Assembly: GCF_019097595.1 (NCBI RefSeq)
Contig: NC_080719.1
Coordinates: forward strand, 13,820,001-13,884,000
Length of the DNA: 64,000 bases
Direction of reading: 5' to 3'
Source of the DNA: Hemibagrus wyckioides
Lineage: Eukaryota > Chordata > Actinopteri > Siluriformes > Bagridae
In this document: one piece after another, positions 36,194 to 47,448 of the stretch
How positions within the stretch are numbered: the stretch's first letter is position 1
Layout of the letters: each line of letters opens with the position of its first letter
The notes under the pieces: generated by a model
Databases searched by the model: none
Seen by the model: only the letters and a program-made list of their open reading frames with translations
Told to the model about the DNA's origin: nothing
Translations under genes and position numbers: made by a program

Positions 36194-36949
36194 CAATCAC
36201 AAAAACACCTCTCCTACCTTCAAAAATACTGCCTTGGTTTTTTACAATCAAAAGAAACCATTTTTTTGCCAGAAAGAAGATAAATAAACAGAAACGAATG
36301 AGTGGCATGAGTGGCATGTTTCCCCAAATACATTTATTTACAAAAGTTTGCAAGTGAAAAAATAATTGCAAATCGCTTTTTCTGAACACATGCTTTTACC
36401 CTTACATCCTTCAGCAGGGAATAGATCTCTGAAGAGAGGGAAGCTGTTCTTACACAGCCAGAGCAGTCGGGCATGGCTCAGGCACCTCCAGTTCACACCA
36501 GATTCCACAAACACCAGACTCTGGATTGTGTGAATGTGCCTTGGAGGAGCGCCACCATGTTTCTGATCACTTCTCTCTTTATCTGTACACACACTCCTCT
36601 AACCCTGTTGTTCTCCCCAAGCTCTTTATACTGTAGCTCCATAAGGAACTCTGAGTGTAAAAACTGAATGATGGTGTTGTCTCAAAGTTTTTAGGTTGTT
36701 TTCACGTTTCTTTTTTTTACTTTTTTTTGAGCCCTTGGCCCCAAGCCAAAGGTTCAGTCTGATGTGTGGTGAAGTGTAAAAGCTGTTTTCACTCCTGAAG
36801 CGGTCCAGAAAATTGATCCCTGAAAACAGTGTTTTGGGTCTCATTCATCAAACATGGATGTTACAAATATCATTTACAAATATCAATTAACTATCCTGTC
36901 ATGCTAGCTAGCTAGTCAGATTAAGCAGTGCAGTGAAGATTGCAAACAT
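36194..36949. other. Spacer without genes
   Basis: No feature recognised. A 105-codon minus-strand frame (36072-36389) runs into the duplicated segment and has no recognisable domain. Confidence 0.4.
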
Positions 36950-37260
36950 TTTGTGACTGAAGAATTAACATCAGGGAATTTTGTCTGATAATTTAGTATA
37001 AGCAGAAAAAAAAAACAATATTACAGGAATCAGAAATCTTGTAAGATTAGATGTGAAGGTTAATAAACAATTTGAAATATTACTTAAAAATGCTGCCTGG
37101 TTGGTTCATGTTAGCAAGTTAGCTAGGGTTAGCAGAATATGACAAGGAAATCATCTCAGTCAGATAATGTCATCTTTGCAATTTAGTTAGTATTAGCAGT
37201 AAAGATAAATATTACAGGAATCAGAAATCGTGTCTAGTTAGGACATGTTAGATTATTGGC
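36950..37260. repeat. Degenerate ~190-bp tandem pair
   Basis: ATTACAGGAATCAGAAATC occurs at 37020 and 37211. Each is preceded by a GTCTGATAATTTAGTATAAGC-like or CAGATAATGTCATC, TTAGTATTAGC block. Two units are visible and may extend left into 36890. Confidence 0.6.
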
Positions 37261-38024
37261 TAGATTTAACAAAAAATATATTTTAAAATGGTGTTCAGGG
37301 GCTCGCTCTTCCTGTATGGGTGCTACCTGCTCTCATTAAGCAATGAGTCAAAAACTCTCAATGTTATTGTAATTGTGATGTAATTGCTTCAACTTGTCAG
37401 GTTATTTCTTGATTTAAGTTTTGTGATGACAGTAAAATGGGTTTTGGTGATCAGCAGAGAAGATGAAACACCTTATTGTTATACAAAACTAGAATTTTAT
37501 AGGATTGAAGTAGGTAATTAGCTCAGCTTGTGGTGCGTGTGTTGTCACTGAGAACACTGAGGGGGAAAAATGCATGCTGCATGGCTAAAAATCTTATTGT
37601 ATGAGAACAGATCCTTTATTTACAGCCGTTTTTTTGATTATTTTGTTTGGAGAGCAGCACTCTGCAGAGGTTTTTTGGTCTTTTGCCACAATCATATGTT
37701 TTGTTATTGAGTTCCGGCACCTCCATCGTTCAGCAAGGTTTATCTTCTTCCCATCTGTACTAAAAATGCTGTAACGCATCAAAATATGCATAGCATTACT
37801 GCAGATAACAGATTTTATACTGTTTTGTGAGAATGTAGGGAAATAATGGAACATAACTATAAAAAATACCAATTAGATTCATGTATTATAGAAAAAAATA
37901 ATAATAACACAGAATTGTTATTGTAATTGTATACTACAGTCTTTTCTTATAGTATCATCTGCCATTACGGTAAATATATTCCCAGAATACAATTTAGGAT
38001 GCTCTATTGAACTGCTGTATGTAT
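37261..38024. other. Spacer without genes
   Basis: AT-rich. Nothing recognised. Confidence 0.4.
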
Positions 38025-38318
38025 TATATCACCCATAACATTAAAATTATCTGCTTAATATTGTGCAGGACCTCTTGAGCTGTGAAAACAGCTCTGACCT
38101 TTCAAGGCATGGACTTCACCAGACCTCTGAAGGTGTTCTTTGGCATCTGGCAGTAAATTGTCCTGGAAATTGAGAGGTGGAGCCTCTGTTGGATCAGACT
38201 TGTTTGTCCAGCATATCCCACAGAAACTTGATCAGTTTGAGATCTGGGGAATTTGGAGGCCAAATCAACACCTTGAACTCTTTGTCCTTGGGTGCCCATG
38301 ACCTGCCGCTGGTTCACC

Positions 38319-38331
38319 AGTTGTCCTTCCT
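38319..38331. repeat. 13-bp target-site duplication, left
   Basis: AGTTGTCCTTCCT, repeated exactly at 38836-38848 on the other side of the insert. The uninterrupted Tc1/mariner reading needs only one copy. Confidence 0.85.
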
Positions 38332-38834
38332 AGATAAAAAAAGGCCAAATCCTTCTAATATTGTAAAGGAGATATGGACCTTAGCGTGCCAAATTAGCAA
38401 CATGTGAGGAAAAGAACAAGAGGAAAAGTCCATGGTTGTCCATGGTTACCCCAAGGTCCAGAAATCATGTTCATGCAAGATTTAACAGTGAAGATCATGA
38501 TGGATGTAATCTAAAAATCTTATTGAAACCCTCTCAAACATCTTGTCAGTAGAGCTAATGTTAGTTACCTAGCTAACAGTGTTGGTAGGAATTATGAACA
38601 TTTATAAATATAGCCTACAATTCCTATTAGAAATCCGGTAAGGTGAGCTATAGCTTGTTTATGGTCCAATCCTTTCTTGCTGCTTGCAAGGAAACCTGCT
38701 GCTAATACATTCCTATGAACTAGATATGAGAGTTTTGTGACAATCTACGTGTACAAAGTTTTCATCACTAACATTATCCTGAGAAAATAATCCTGCCCAC
38801 AAAGAGCTCTGTTCAATATTTCTTGCATAGTTTG
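38332..38834. repeat. 503-bp duplicated segment, copy 2, inserted in the Tc1 fossil
   Basis: Nearly identical to 35691-36193, with no indels. It is bounded by the 13-bp duplication AGTTGTCCTTCCT (one extra T at 38835). It lacks a poly-A tail or terminal inverted repeats, so neither ordinary LINE retroposition nor DNA transposition is obvious. Confidence 0.9.
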
Positions 38835-38835
38835 T

Positions 38836-38848
38836 AGTTGTCCTTCCT
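38836..38848. repeat. 13-bp target-site duplication, right
   Basis: Exact partner of 38319-38331. Confidence 0.85.
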
Positions 38849-39150
38849 TGGACTACATTTGGAAGGTACAAACCACTGCATATGATGAACATTCCACAAG
38901 ACCTGCTGTTTAGGAGATGCTCTGACCCTGTTGTCTAGCCATCACATTATGGCCCTTGTCAAAGTCGACACATGATTCTTACACTTGCCAAATATTCCTC
39001 CTTCAAATACATCATATATCCTATATAATATATATTATATATTATAAAACACATCCCACCTCTTGACAGAAAATGTGCCAATATAATGAGATAATCAATG
39101 TTATTCACTTCAGAAGTCAGTGTTTCTGATGCTATGACTGATATCTGTAC

Positions 39151-40319
39151 ATAAAAGGTAGTTTTTAAATATGAAGGTAGAAGAAATGAAATGTTTGGTT
39201 GAAAAAAAAAGTTCTATCAGCTACTTGTTCCTGTGATTTGATCAGTGTTAGTGTCACAATCAGTTTTTGTTTTGTTTCGTTTGAGTGCCTTTACTTGAAT
39301 TTTTTTGTGCTTTTGTGTTAATCCTAGTTCTGTTATTATTATCACATTGCTACCTGACCTGTACCTGTGCCTGTACTGTGTCTGGTTCTAGACCCTTTTA
39401 GTGATATATACCCTGTTGCATCTGTTTTTCTGTGAAATTGTTGTCTAAGCCATGTATTGTGTATTTGTTGATGTTTTGAATATAGATTATTTTACTTTAA
39501 TGCTGTCCGCCTGTGCTCTGACCCCTGCTATGAACTTTGATGAACTTGAATAACCTATAATATAGCATGCTGAGTATACATTACATAGCATGCTGTCTTT
39601 GAGTCCTGCATTTAATAAACACATATTACAGGTACATACTGTTTCTAAGCAAAGTTCACTGTCACATAATCAATCATGATATTAACATGTCTACCTATTT
39701 TCTTTGTCTGTACTCTTTCTTTTTTTTTACAGTGTTCAATCATCATCCTCATCTTTTTCATCACTATCACAGCCACTAATGAATTTCCTCAATATACCTG
39801 CTTCCACAAGCTAAAAATGGGAGCACGTTATGCAGTGCCAGGACTTCCTCTACACTGACACACACCGTGTGCGCCGGTGTGATCCTCCTGATAAACTCAC
39901 AGAGGTGCAGCCTTAAATGTCAGTGATTAGAAAAACCCTAAGCTGCTTTATTAAGGAGAAAGCTCTGAACACTACATTATGAGCTCTTTTCTAATCTTCT
40001 TCTCTTGTTTTACAGGTTCATGCAAATAAAAGGAGTTATTATTGATATGTATGGTCAACCCCAGAAATACTGGCATGCTTTGAATGCTTTGAGCAAAAAT
40101 GGACAACAGATGTAAAGAGTAATATTTTTAGAGGACCTTATAAAATTTTTATTTCTTTTCACGCATGGTGCATGTTTTGGTCCTTCTCTAGAGAGAATCA
40201 TTTGTATGAGCCACTCAGAAATCAACAAACGTACATAACCTGATTCTGAATGCATTTCTAACATAAATACAGACATATATGTTGGACTCAATTTGCAAAC
40301 TTTCAGTGTGGCCCTGTAT
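39151..40319. other. Spacer, LTR-like at 39240-39620
   Basis: The 39240-39620 part has a T/G-rich run of short words (CTGACCTGTACCTGTGCCTG) and ends with TCCGCCTGTGCTCTGACCCC, which resembles a fish retroelement end. This is a weak call. No gene was seen. Confidence 0.3.
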
Positions 40320-40516
40320 ATTTACATTTACACCATTTGACAGACATCCTTATATTGAGCGACTTACGTTCATATCATTTATACAAACTGAGCAGATGAG
40401 GATTAAGGGCCTTATTCAACTGCCCAGAAGTGGTAGCTTGATGGTCCTGGGATTTTAACTCACAACCTTCCAATCAGCTGTCCAGCTTCTCAACCACTGA
40501 GCTACCACTTGCCACT
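40320..40516 (-). mobile_element. Family-A SINE, near full length, antisense
   Basis: In reverse complement order it shows the 3' tail (ACATTTACACCATTTGACAG, then CCTTATATTGAGCGACTTAC), the body (GGGCCTTATTCAACTGCCCAG) and the tRNA-related head (GGGATTTTAACTCACAACC, then CTCAACCACTGAGCTACCAC). It is about 195 bp, the same layout as the plus-strand copy 47885-48072. Confidence 0.85.
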
Positions 40517-42199
40517 ATAAAGGGTGTGACACATTGGCACTGCATCACCTAAAAGGCTATTCCTTTATCTCCTAAAATACAGATCATGTGAAAAATTTTG
40601 TGAAAAAGTGTAAAGTAGGTGACATACCAGTGAAGGATGTGGTGAATGTGTGTTTTAAATTGCACATGGTCTTGTGTTACTGGGACTCTGAGAGATCCCA
40701 TGGTGTTCTAGTCATTAGTGGGGCCAAACAATCATACTTCAAGCTCTAGTGTGTTATGTCTGAAGGTTACAGAGAAGTGATCGAGCAGAAGAATGGCGCC
40801 GTGTTTCGGCCTGAGCATTGATGGATAGTGAAGTTGTACCAGTCCCTCTGCAATTAACTCTTCTCCTGCAGAAGAGAGCTGTCAGGCTGATGGAGTCTCT
40901 CACAGCCCCCTGGAGAGGTGTGCAGATGGATGGATGCATCCGTCCGAGCGTTTGCTTTGGTTTGACCTACTCTTCCAGATTCCTCACTGTTGGCTAGACG
41001 AGCACCGCTGAGTGTTTTCGTTCACTGACATTCACTCAGTGTCTCTATACTTTGCCCTTTTGAGTGTTGTTTTTTTAAATAATAAAGCAGTAGTAAATAA
41101 AAATAGGTTAAACGATTGTACCTTAAAAGCTTTACAGTTAGAGGTGAAATAGTCGTTTTGTTTTCATACTAATACTACATATAAACTGAGGAAAAAAACA
41201 TGGTTTAAGCCTTGACCTCAGGAGAATAGAATTATATAGCTGTGAAAAACCCTCAGGAAAACCCAGCTTGGAAGGCATGTTTGTGTTTACATGGATTTCC
41301 TGTTAGTCATTTTATAGACATCCTTTTACGCTCCTTCACATTGCACCCTGTTAACATGCTAATACCACTTGTTACGAATAAAAAAGGACATTGACTGCAC
41401 TTGTGACCATATTCATTAATCTTTATGAGCATGTGTATATTGTATAGTGCACTTGCAAGTGATGTCAAGTGAAGAAGAGGGGGGAAATGAATAATATATA
41501 ACTCCTCTTACTTAACTGATCCTAATTCTAATGTATCTGGGCAAGTGATTCTAGTACTGCCAGGTCCTTAAACAATGCACGTAACCTTCACTTGGTTAGC
41601 TAACCTCTAAGTTACTTTGGCTAAAAGTGTCTAGTAAACGAGTGAATGTTCACTAGGACCCTGTACATTTGAGGGTACTTTTATTTGATAACATCTTTTG
41701 GAGGTGTTTTGGAGACCTCTTTCTTTCCCAGACATTTCCTCTCTTAATAGCCTTCAGTCATGTCTTAATTATTCATAATATATGAACCTTATCTGGGATT
41801 TTAATTCTTTACTCAATCTGTAGCAGTATTACCACTGTGTAGAATATCATGGCTATAAATAATTCTTTTCTGCTTTTTTTGGCCTGAGGATTATCATACT
41901 TTGCAGTAGACTGCATGCTCAAAGAAGTGAGAAGATGTGCTTCTGAGTAGTGCAAAAGAAAAGTGTTCACCCTGTCATCAGGAGATCGCAAGCTTTAATC
42001 CTGATGAAGCCACAGCCATCTGTAGCCATGAAGTCAAGAGCAAAATTGGCTGTGCTCTCTGGGAGGAAGGGATGGCATTACTATCTTTCTCCTGTCAATC
42101 ACAGCAACACTATCCAATCTTGGATCTTTTCTGTGATTTCATGTTTGTTGAAGTGTATTGGCTCAAGTGTCTGACTTCACATGTCTTGGAGGAAAGATG
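40517..42199. other. Spacer; a satellite-like unit at 41370-41460
   Basis: CTGCACTTGTGACCATATTC with TTTATGAGCATGTGTAT (41395-41442) resembles one unit of the ~170-bp repeat at 48300-48800. No gene was found. Confidence 0.35.
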
Positions 42200-42395
42200 T
42201 TTTTGCCTTTACATTCGACGTTTGTTGAGTGTGTATGTTAATCCTGATGGTACTTAGTTTGTATGTTGATTAGTGTGTATGTTGCCCTGTGATAGACCTC
42301 TGTCTCATCCAGTGTATTCCCACCTTGCAACCAGTGTTCCTGGGACAGCCACTGGAACCACTGCAACCCTGAGCAGGATATAGATTCTAATGAAG
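42200..42395 (+). mobile_element. Family-B SINE/LINE body and tail
   Basis: GCCCTGTGATAGACCTCTG, then TCCAGTGTATTCCCACCTTG, then CAGTGTTCCTGGGACAGCC, then CTGAGCAGGATATAG gives the order of a common fish retroposon 3' half. The head is missing. Confidence 0.65.
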
Positions 42396-43669
42396 ATTAA
42401 CAATAGATGAAACATCCCCAAAGCTAGTGTTTATCATCAAACCAATTAGGTGAATCGGTAAGACATAGAGCGTTCATTTGCGTGTGGGGATTCATCCCAA
42501 TCCCAGCGTAATGTCCATGACTTGCTCCAACATGTGGTGCTTGCTGACTCCCTTCACCCAGAAAACCATGAGAATGTCAGATCAGCAGGCCCGGAGGAGA
42601 GGTAAACCACTTAATCTGTCATCTCGAATCACACACACACAGGAAGACAGGAGGCAGCTTCCCATGGAGGAGAGGGAGGAGAGAAATTACAGACACGCAC
42701 TCAGCAGGAGGGGAAGAATAGCCAGCAGGTGGGGTCACACCAGGATGTGGTGGAGCATGTGTGTGTGTGTGTGTTTGTTTGTGTCTATGTGTGTATATGG
42801 TAAATACCATTATATTAAATTTAATGTCACTACAGATGGACTGATATGGACCATCCACACCCAGTGGGTATTAAAAGGATTTTAGGTGTTTTATGTGTAT
42901 GATTTCAAATCAGTTCTCAATCCCAAATGCCATCTTGGTGATCCCTTTCTTCTATATGGGTTTTTCCACATTCAAATAGATAGCCTGGTCTCATAGGACT
43001 GAAAATAATCCCCAGACACTAAGATGTCTGCTGACTGGACAGATTTACTGGATGTAATGACTTATCACATGAAATAGCTAGCAAGTTTAATTAAGTATTA
43101 AAAAAAAACCCTTAAAATTCAAAGAAATTATGGAAACCACACAGGCTTCTGTGGGTTACTGGGTTTTTAATGGTTAGCAATGGTACCTGCCACATTGAGT
43201 AGTTTCATAATGGGATTATATACAATGGGATACAATGTGCAATAATGGGTTTTACACTATGAGCAGTATATACATTCATTCTGCAATATATATATAGTGT
43301 ATATATACAGGAAATAATTACTCAATACATGAATATTTTTAAAAAATTAAACACAGTTCTGTTGCAGCAATTCACATGAAACTCTGACCAGACATCGGTA
43401 TTTACTGAAGTAATCTACACAGATAACAAAACCATAATATTACAATCAATTAAAAAAAAGTTATATTTAATAAAGTACACCAAGGCAATGCAGCAGCTCA
43501 TTTCAATAAAGTAAATTAGTTTAGAAAAAGGCTTATCCATATCTGAATGCAAGCATACAAACATCTGATGATGAGTAGTGGCAAAGAGCTCTCCTAAGAC
43601 CTTCTCAACAAGATCCTTGTGCTACATAACAACAGCAATGGTCACCTACAGATTTCTCAGCTCCTAAAT
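42396..43669. other. Spacer without genes
   Basis: Contains (GT)n at 42759-42775. The 135-codon open frame 42478-42885 runs through low-complexity sequence and has no domain. Confidence 0.4.
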
Positions 43670-43853
43670 CAGTGGTGTCCAATCCTATCCAGAAAGGGCC
43701 GGTGTGGGTGCAGGTTTTCGTTCCAACCAAAGAGAAGCCACATCTGAGTCTACTGACAGCCAAGATCAACTGATTAAACAGGTGGAATCAGGTGTGGTTT
43801 CTGCTTGATTGGTATGAAAACCTGCAGCCACACTGACCCTTTAGACACCTCTG
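43670..43853. mobile_element. hAT-type MITE, palindromic, ~184 bp
   Basis: It starts CAGTGGTGTCCAATCCTATC and its end is an imperfect reverse complement, TTTAGACACCTCTG. Internal arms are also inverted: GGTGTGGGTGCAGGTTTTCG and its mirrored TGAAAACCTGCAGCCACACT. The flanks TCCTAAAT (left) and TCCAAATG (right) look like an 8-bp duplication with a one-base change. The repeat family is common in fish. Confidence 0.75.
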
Positions 43854-44192
43854 TCCAAATGTTGCTGTAAGGACCATTGGGGCAATTCTCTGCAAGTGGA
43901 AGCAATATCAGTCCATGTTTCTTTCAACATCCTTTCAACAATCAAGGCATTACACTTATGTGCAATCTTGTTTAGATTCTACGGTGTGCTCAGTCTCCTT
44001 TATTAACTTCTTAATTTAAATTCCTTCTGGGAGTTTTATGTAAAAATGTCCTTCTTACACTTGGAGAGTTGCCACACTAAATTTCTCTGTGTTGTATACA
44101 AAGACTATAAAGTATCTTACTTCACCTTACCTTACCTTGCTCTATAGGAGTCTAGTGATTCCTAATTGTGATCCCTTACTAATGAGCATAAG

Positions 44193-44196
<4 letters not shown>
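43854..44196. other. Spacer
   Basis: Nothing recognised. Confidence 0.4.

Positions 44197-44258
<62 letters not shown>
44197..44258. repeat. (TA)n microsatellite, ~31 repeats
   Basis: Perfect self-complementary dinucleotide tract that can extrude as a cruciform. It yields an artefact open frame of IYIY repeats. Confidence 0.97.
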
Positions 44259-44262
<4 letters not shown>

Positions 44263-45039
44263 AAAGTATTCAAAAGCATGGAGCAGTGAAGCATGTGAGT
44301 GTGCAGAGAAACTAGTGGGTGTCAGAGCATTTCAGATCTGCGAGCACTGGGATATGGAGAAAAAAATAATGGATGGTAATTGATAATTTACTATAATTTA
44401 CTATGGAGTTTTTCCACTTTATCATAAAATATCATATCCCACAGGTTTCTTAATTCCTGGACATTTCACTGCCAGATATGAGTCTGAAAAATAAATCCCT
44501 GCGCCGTGTTCCTACATGCTCATTATAACACTTGGTGAGTTGGCTTTGAATTTTTTTTTAACTTTTCTAAATTTCAGGTTTATGCAAATTTTTGTAATGG
44601 CTTGTAGAAATGGAAACTGGTGGACCCTTGTTAAAATCCCTAATCTAAGAATGACATGATTAGACTGAAAGTCAGATTTTTTAAACGCTAGCTGCACAGT
44701 TATTCAGAAAGTTCCTTTAAGTTTTTTTTTCCAGCCAGAAGATGATGAATATATGAATTTCTACAGTAAATTTTGAACCCTTTACGACCATCTCTTTCAG
44801 CTGTTTGCTCCGGTTTCTTTTTCACTCCATCATTAAGGATGATGTGATGCTTGTAGAAGGCAATTTTGCTGAAAAAATAAAATAAAATTTATATATATAT
44901 ATATATATATATAACTAGCTGAAACATTTCTTCTCATGCATAATGATGGTGATGATGTGACCTGCACTGTCTGGTGTAGTTACTGTACTTATGCACATTA
45001 TCAAGCAAGATTTTGGAAAATTGTTTGTTCAAATTCTAC
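44259..45039. other. Spacer with a short (TA)n
   Basis: A second (TA)n lies at 44889-44913. No gene was found. Confidence 0.4.
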
Positions 45040-45190
45040 CCAAACACCACCCCACCCTCCACTCCCTCCAATTTACTCCTCAGGGAGTTTTTCTTCACTA
45101 CTGTCGCCTCTGGCTTGTTCACTTAGTAAATCAAAATCTAAGCTTTCTGTAAAACTGTTTTGTGACAACGGATATTGTCCATACAACTAA
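45040..45190 (+). repeat. Dispersed retroposon 3' end
   Basis: CAGGGAGTTTTTCTTCACTAC, GTCGCCTCTGGCTTGTTCACTT, then AAACTGTTTTGTGACAACGG is a common fish SINE 3' portion. The first blocks match 16008-16036. Confidence 0.6.
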
Positions 45191-46173
45191 ACATGAATTG
45201 AAATAGACTGAAATCGCAGTGCTTAGACTGTTTTGGATAAAAACATTTGTGTGTTGGCCTGGGAAAACACTTCACACGGTGGTTTTCGTACCTGCAAAAG
45301 TTAAAAGATTCCATTCTGCCTGATTTTCTAAACAGCAAAAAATAAATAATTAAAAGTATTTGGTTTTGATTAATATTGACATGCATTTAACATGAATTAG
45401 ATAAAATCTAGAAACTGTAAATATGACAATCTTTCTTTCGGTCTTTTTTCATACTCTACAGCATTTTAACAGCTGTAAAATCTCCCAAGATTCACTGAGG
45501 ATCAGTATTTCAGCATAGCAGAATCTTGTAATGTTATAGTAACCCAAAACTCATTATTATTTGCTTGGACCCTAATTGGGTTTACTCATTTTTATTTTGC
45601 TGTGGATTCTGCCACATACTTTTATGTACATCCCTTTTGCCCCTTCCCCCTTTTCAACACCCACTTTTTTGTATTGGGGTTACATCCAAATACAGATATT
45701 GGGATATATACACACACACAGATGAAGTCACTGTGTTACCCTCCTAATCTACAGCCATAAATAGCAGAATATTAAGCAGATTAAAAGTGATCTGTGTTGT
45801 AGAGAAGTCTTCCCAGTCAACAAACAAGCTCCATATGACAAAGTGTAAATGTCATTTGCACACATTGTGCCAGTGTTGTCTAGAAAAATATGTGCAATCT
45901 GGGGTGGACTTGAACTCACAAAAAAAACAAATCACGGGTATGATGGTTTAACAAGTGAAAAATGTCGGAGAAAATCTAAAAGACCTCTGACTCCATATTA
46001 TTCTTTTCTACAAATCAAGACTGGTAAGATAAAGGCAAATGTTTAGTCGTGCTTTATAGATGGACAGCAGGGAAGGGAGAGAACGAAAGAGAGAGATGGA
46101 GGAATAATGTCAAAGATAGAAAAAGACAGAATTGAGGAGTGAGTGTAAGAGAGGGAATTAAATTGCTAGAGAA
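45191..46173. other. Spacer without genes
   Basis: Nothing recognised. It becomes purine-rich towards the microsatellite that follows. Confidence 0.4.
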
Positions 46174-46180
46174 AGATACA

Positions 46181-46184
<4 letters not shown>

Positions 46185-46249
<65 letters not shown>
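46185..46249. repeat. (GA)n microsatellite, ~32 repeats
   Basis: Uninterrupted polypurine tract ending 6 bp before the tRNA-like gene. Confidence 0.97.
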
Positions 46250-46252
<3 letters not shown>

Positions 46253-46255
46253 CAA

Positions 46256-46326
46256 GCGTTGGTGGTGTAGCGTTGAGCGTAGGTGCCTTCCAAGCAGTTG
46301 ACCGGGTTCGAATCCTAGCCAACGCA
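46256..46326 (+). tRNA. tRNA-Gly(TCC)-like gene, degenerate
   Basis: The acceptor stem GCGTTGG pairs perfectly with CCAACGC, followed by discriminator A. The anticodon loop CTTCCAA holds anticodon TCC. The T arm has an intact B-box core GGTTCGAATCC. Defects: the D loop lacks the GG pair (GTTGAGC in place of GGTGAGC), the anticodon stem has a G-G mismatch (GGTGC/GCAGT), the T stem has a C-A mismatch and the variable loop is one base short. No T-run terminator follows within about 40 bp. This is best read as a tRNA pseudogene or a tRNA-like SINE head. Gly(UCC) origin is clear. Confidence 0.75.
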
Positions 46327-46819
46327 CTGCCTTCGACCTGGAACTGATGGTTTATGTAACTGTAGAAATAGAGCCAAAATGAGAAAAGGGTGATTACTGA
46401 CAGATAACAAATGAAAAGAAGAAAATATTCAGCACAGAGTAGTGAGAACATTATCACAGCATTTAGCTAGTATTCAACAGGATTAAAGCAGGTCAGGATT
46501 GACTCTGCAGCCTTCTTCCAAAAATGTTAAATTACAGAAGACATGGAAAAACTTTTTGTTATATAACAGCATGATTTTTAAAAATCTGTTTATTTTTTGT
46601 TTTAGATTATGTAAAGGATTCACCATACAATTTGTAAATGTAATTTATTACAATCATTCCCTCATCAGTTTTTCTTTTTTTCCCCTTTTTCTTAAAGTTA
46701 ATAAGAAGGAAAATGCAGCATGTCATGTTTTTTAGACTGAGTTAAAATCCCACAAATCTCTTGAGCAAGACTCTAAACTGCTTGTACTGTATCATCCTTT
46801 GATTGTAAAAAGCAAAAAC

Positions 46820-46820
<1 letters not shown>
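46327..46820. other. Spacer
   Basis: Nothing recognised. Confidence 0.4.

Positions 46821-46882
<62 letters not shown>
46821..46882. repeat. (GA)n microsatellite, ~30 repeats, one ACA interruption
   Basis: Second long polypurine tract in 0.7 kb. Overlapping minus-strand frames encode only Leu-Ser repeats. Confidence 0.97.
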
Positions 46883-46886
<4 letters not shown>

Positions 46887-47448
46887 ACCCTGAGTAGACT
46901 CTTGTTGTATAAAACCCATCTGTTCTCCATTATCATTTTTGACGCAACTCAGAGGACTGAGCGACATGCGTGGGCTGCAGATAAAAAGGTATTTTGCACT
47001 TGACAGGTTAAAATGATGCTGTTAAGAGGCAATGCTACTGTCCTCTGTCTTATATACTCTCCACCTGAACAAGAGATCCTCTGTAAAGTGTTCTTAAGAG
47101 AGCTTCAGAAAAATATTTAATAGCTGTTTTTACTCTTTTTCCTTTGCCATTTAACAAAGCTGCCTATGCTCAATAAGAACACTGATGCTTTCATTCCTGT
47201 TCCACACTTATGTAATTGACAAATTAATTACAAATAATTTGACAAAATGGTGAGAAAATACACATAGTTCAGGCATTATGGAGAAAAACTAAATCCAATA
47301 TCTCTTTATAGAACATGAAAAACACAGACGTCACTTTAAATATATTATAGACATGTTTCCTATATCTTTCTAGTACAAATAACCAGACAATATGAAGGAA
47401 AAAAGGTTTAAACCATGACCTTAACCCAGGGGGTGAAAAGTTGGGGAT
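46883..47448. other. Spacer
   Basis: Nothing recognised. Confidence 0.4.

Larger units (their letters stand above)
38025..39150 (-). mobile_element. Tc1/mariner DNA transposon, antisense, internally deleted and interrupted
   Basis: The minus strand carries a fish Tc1/mariner element. Near 39000-38880 it reads the N-terminal helix-turn-helix region. It then jumps to the C-terminal region (38280-38060), as shown by the antisense strings TTTGAGATCTGGGGAATTTG, GGAGGCCAAATCAACACC and AGGCATGGACTTCACCAGAC. The central catalytic coding part is deleted. Ends near TATATCACCCATAACATTA (left) and GCTATGACTGATATCTGTAC (right) are decayed terminal repeats. The 503-bp segment is inserted at 38331/38332. 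Confidence 0.8.

Noticed and set aside
36072..36389. 105-codon minus-strand open frame
   Set aside because: It starts outside and ends inside the duplicated 503-bp segment. No conserved content.
42478..42885. 135-codon plus-strand open frame
   Set aside because: Passes through a GT repeat (VCVCVCL) and has no recognisable domain.
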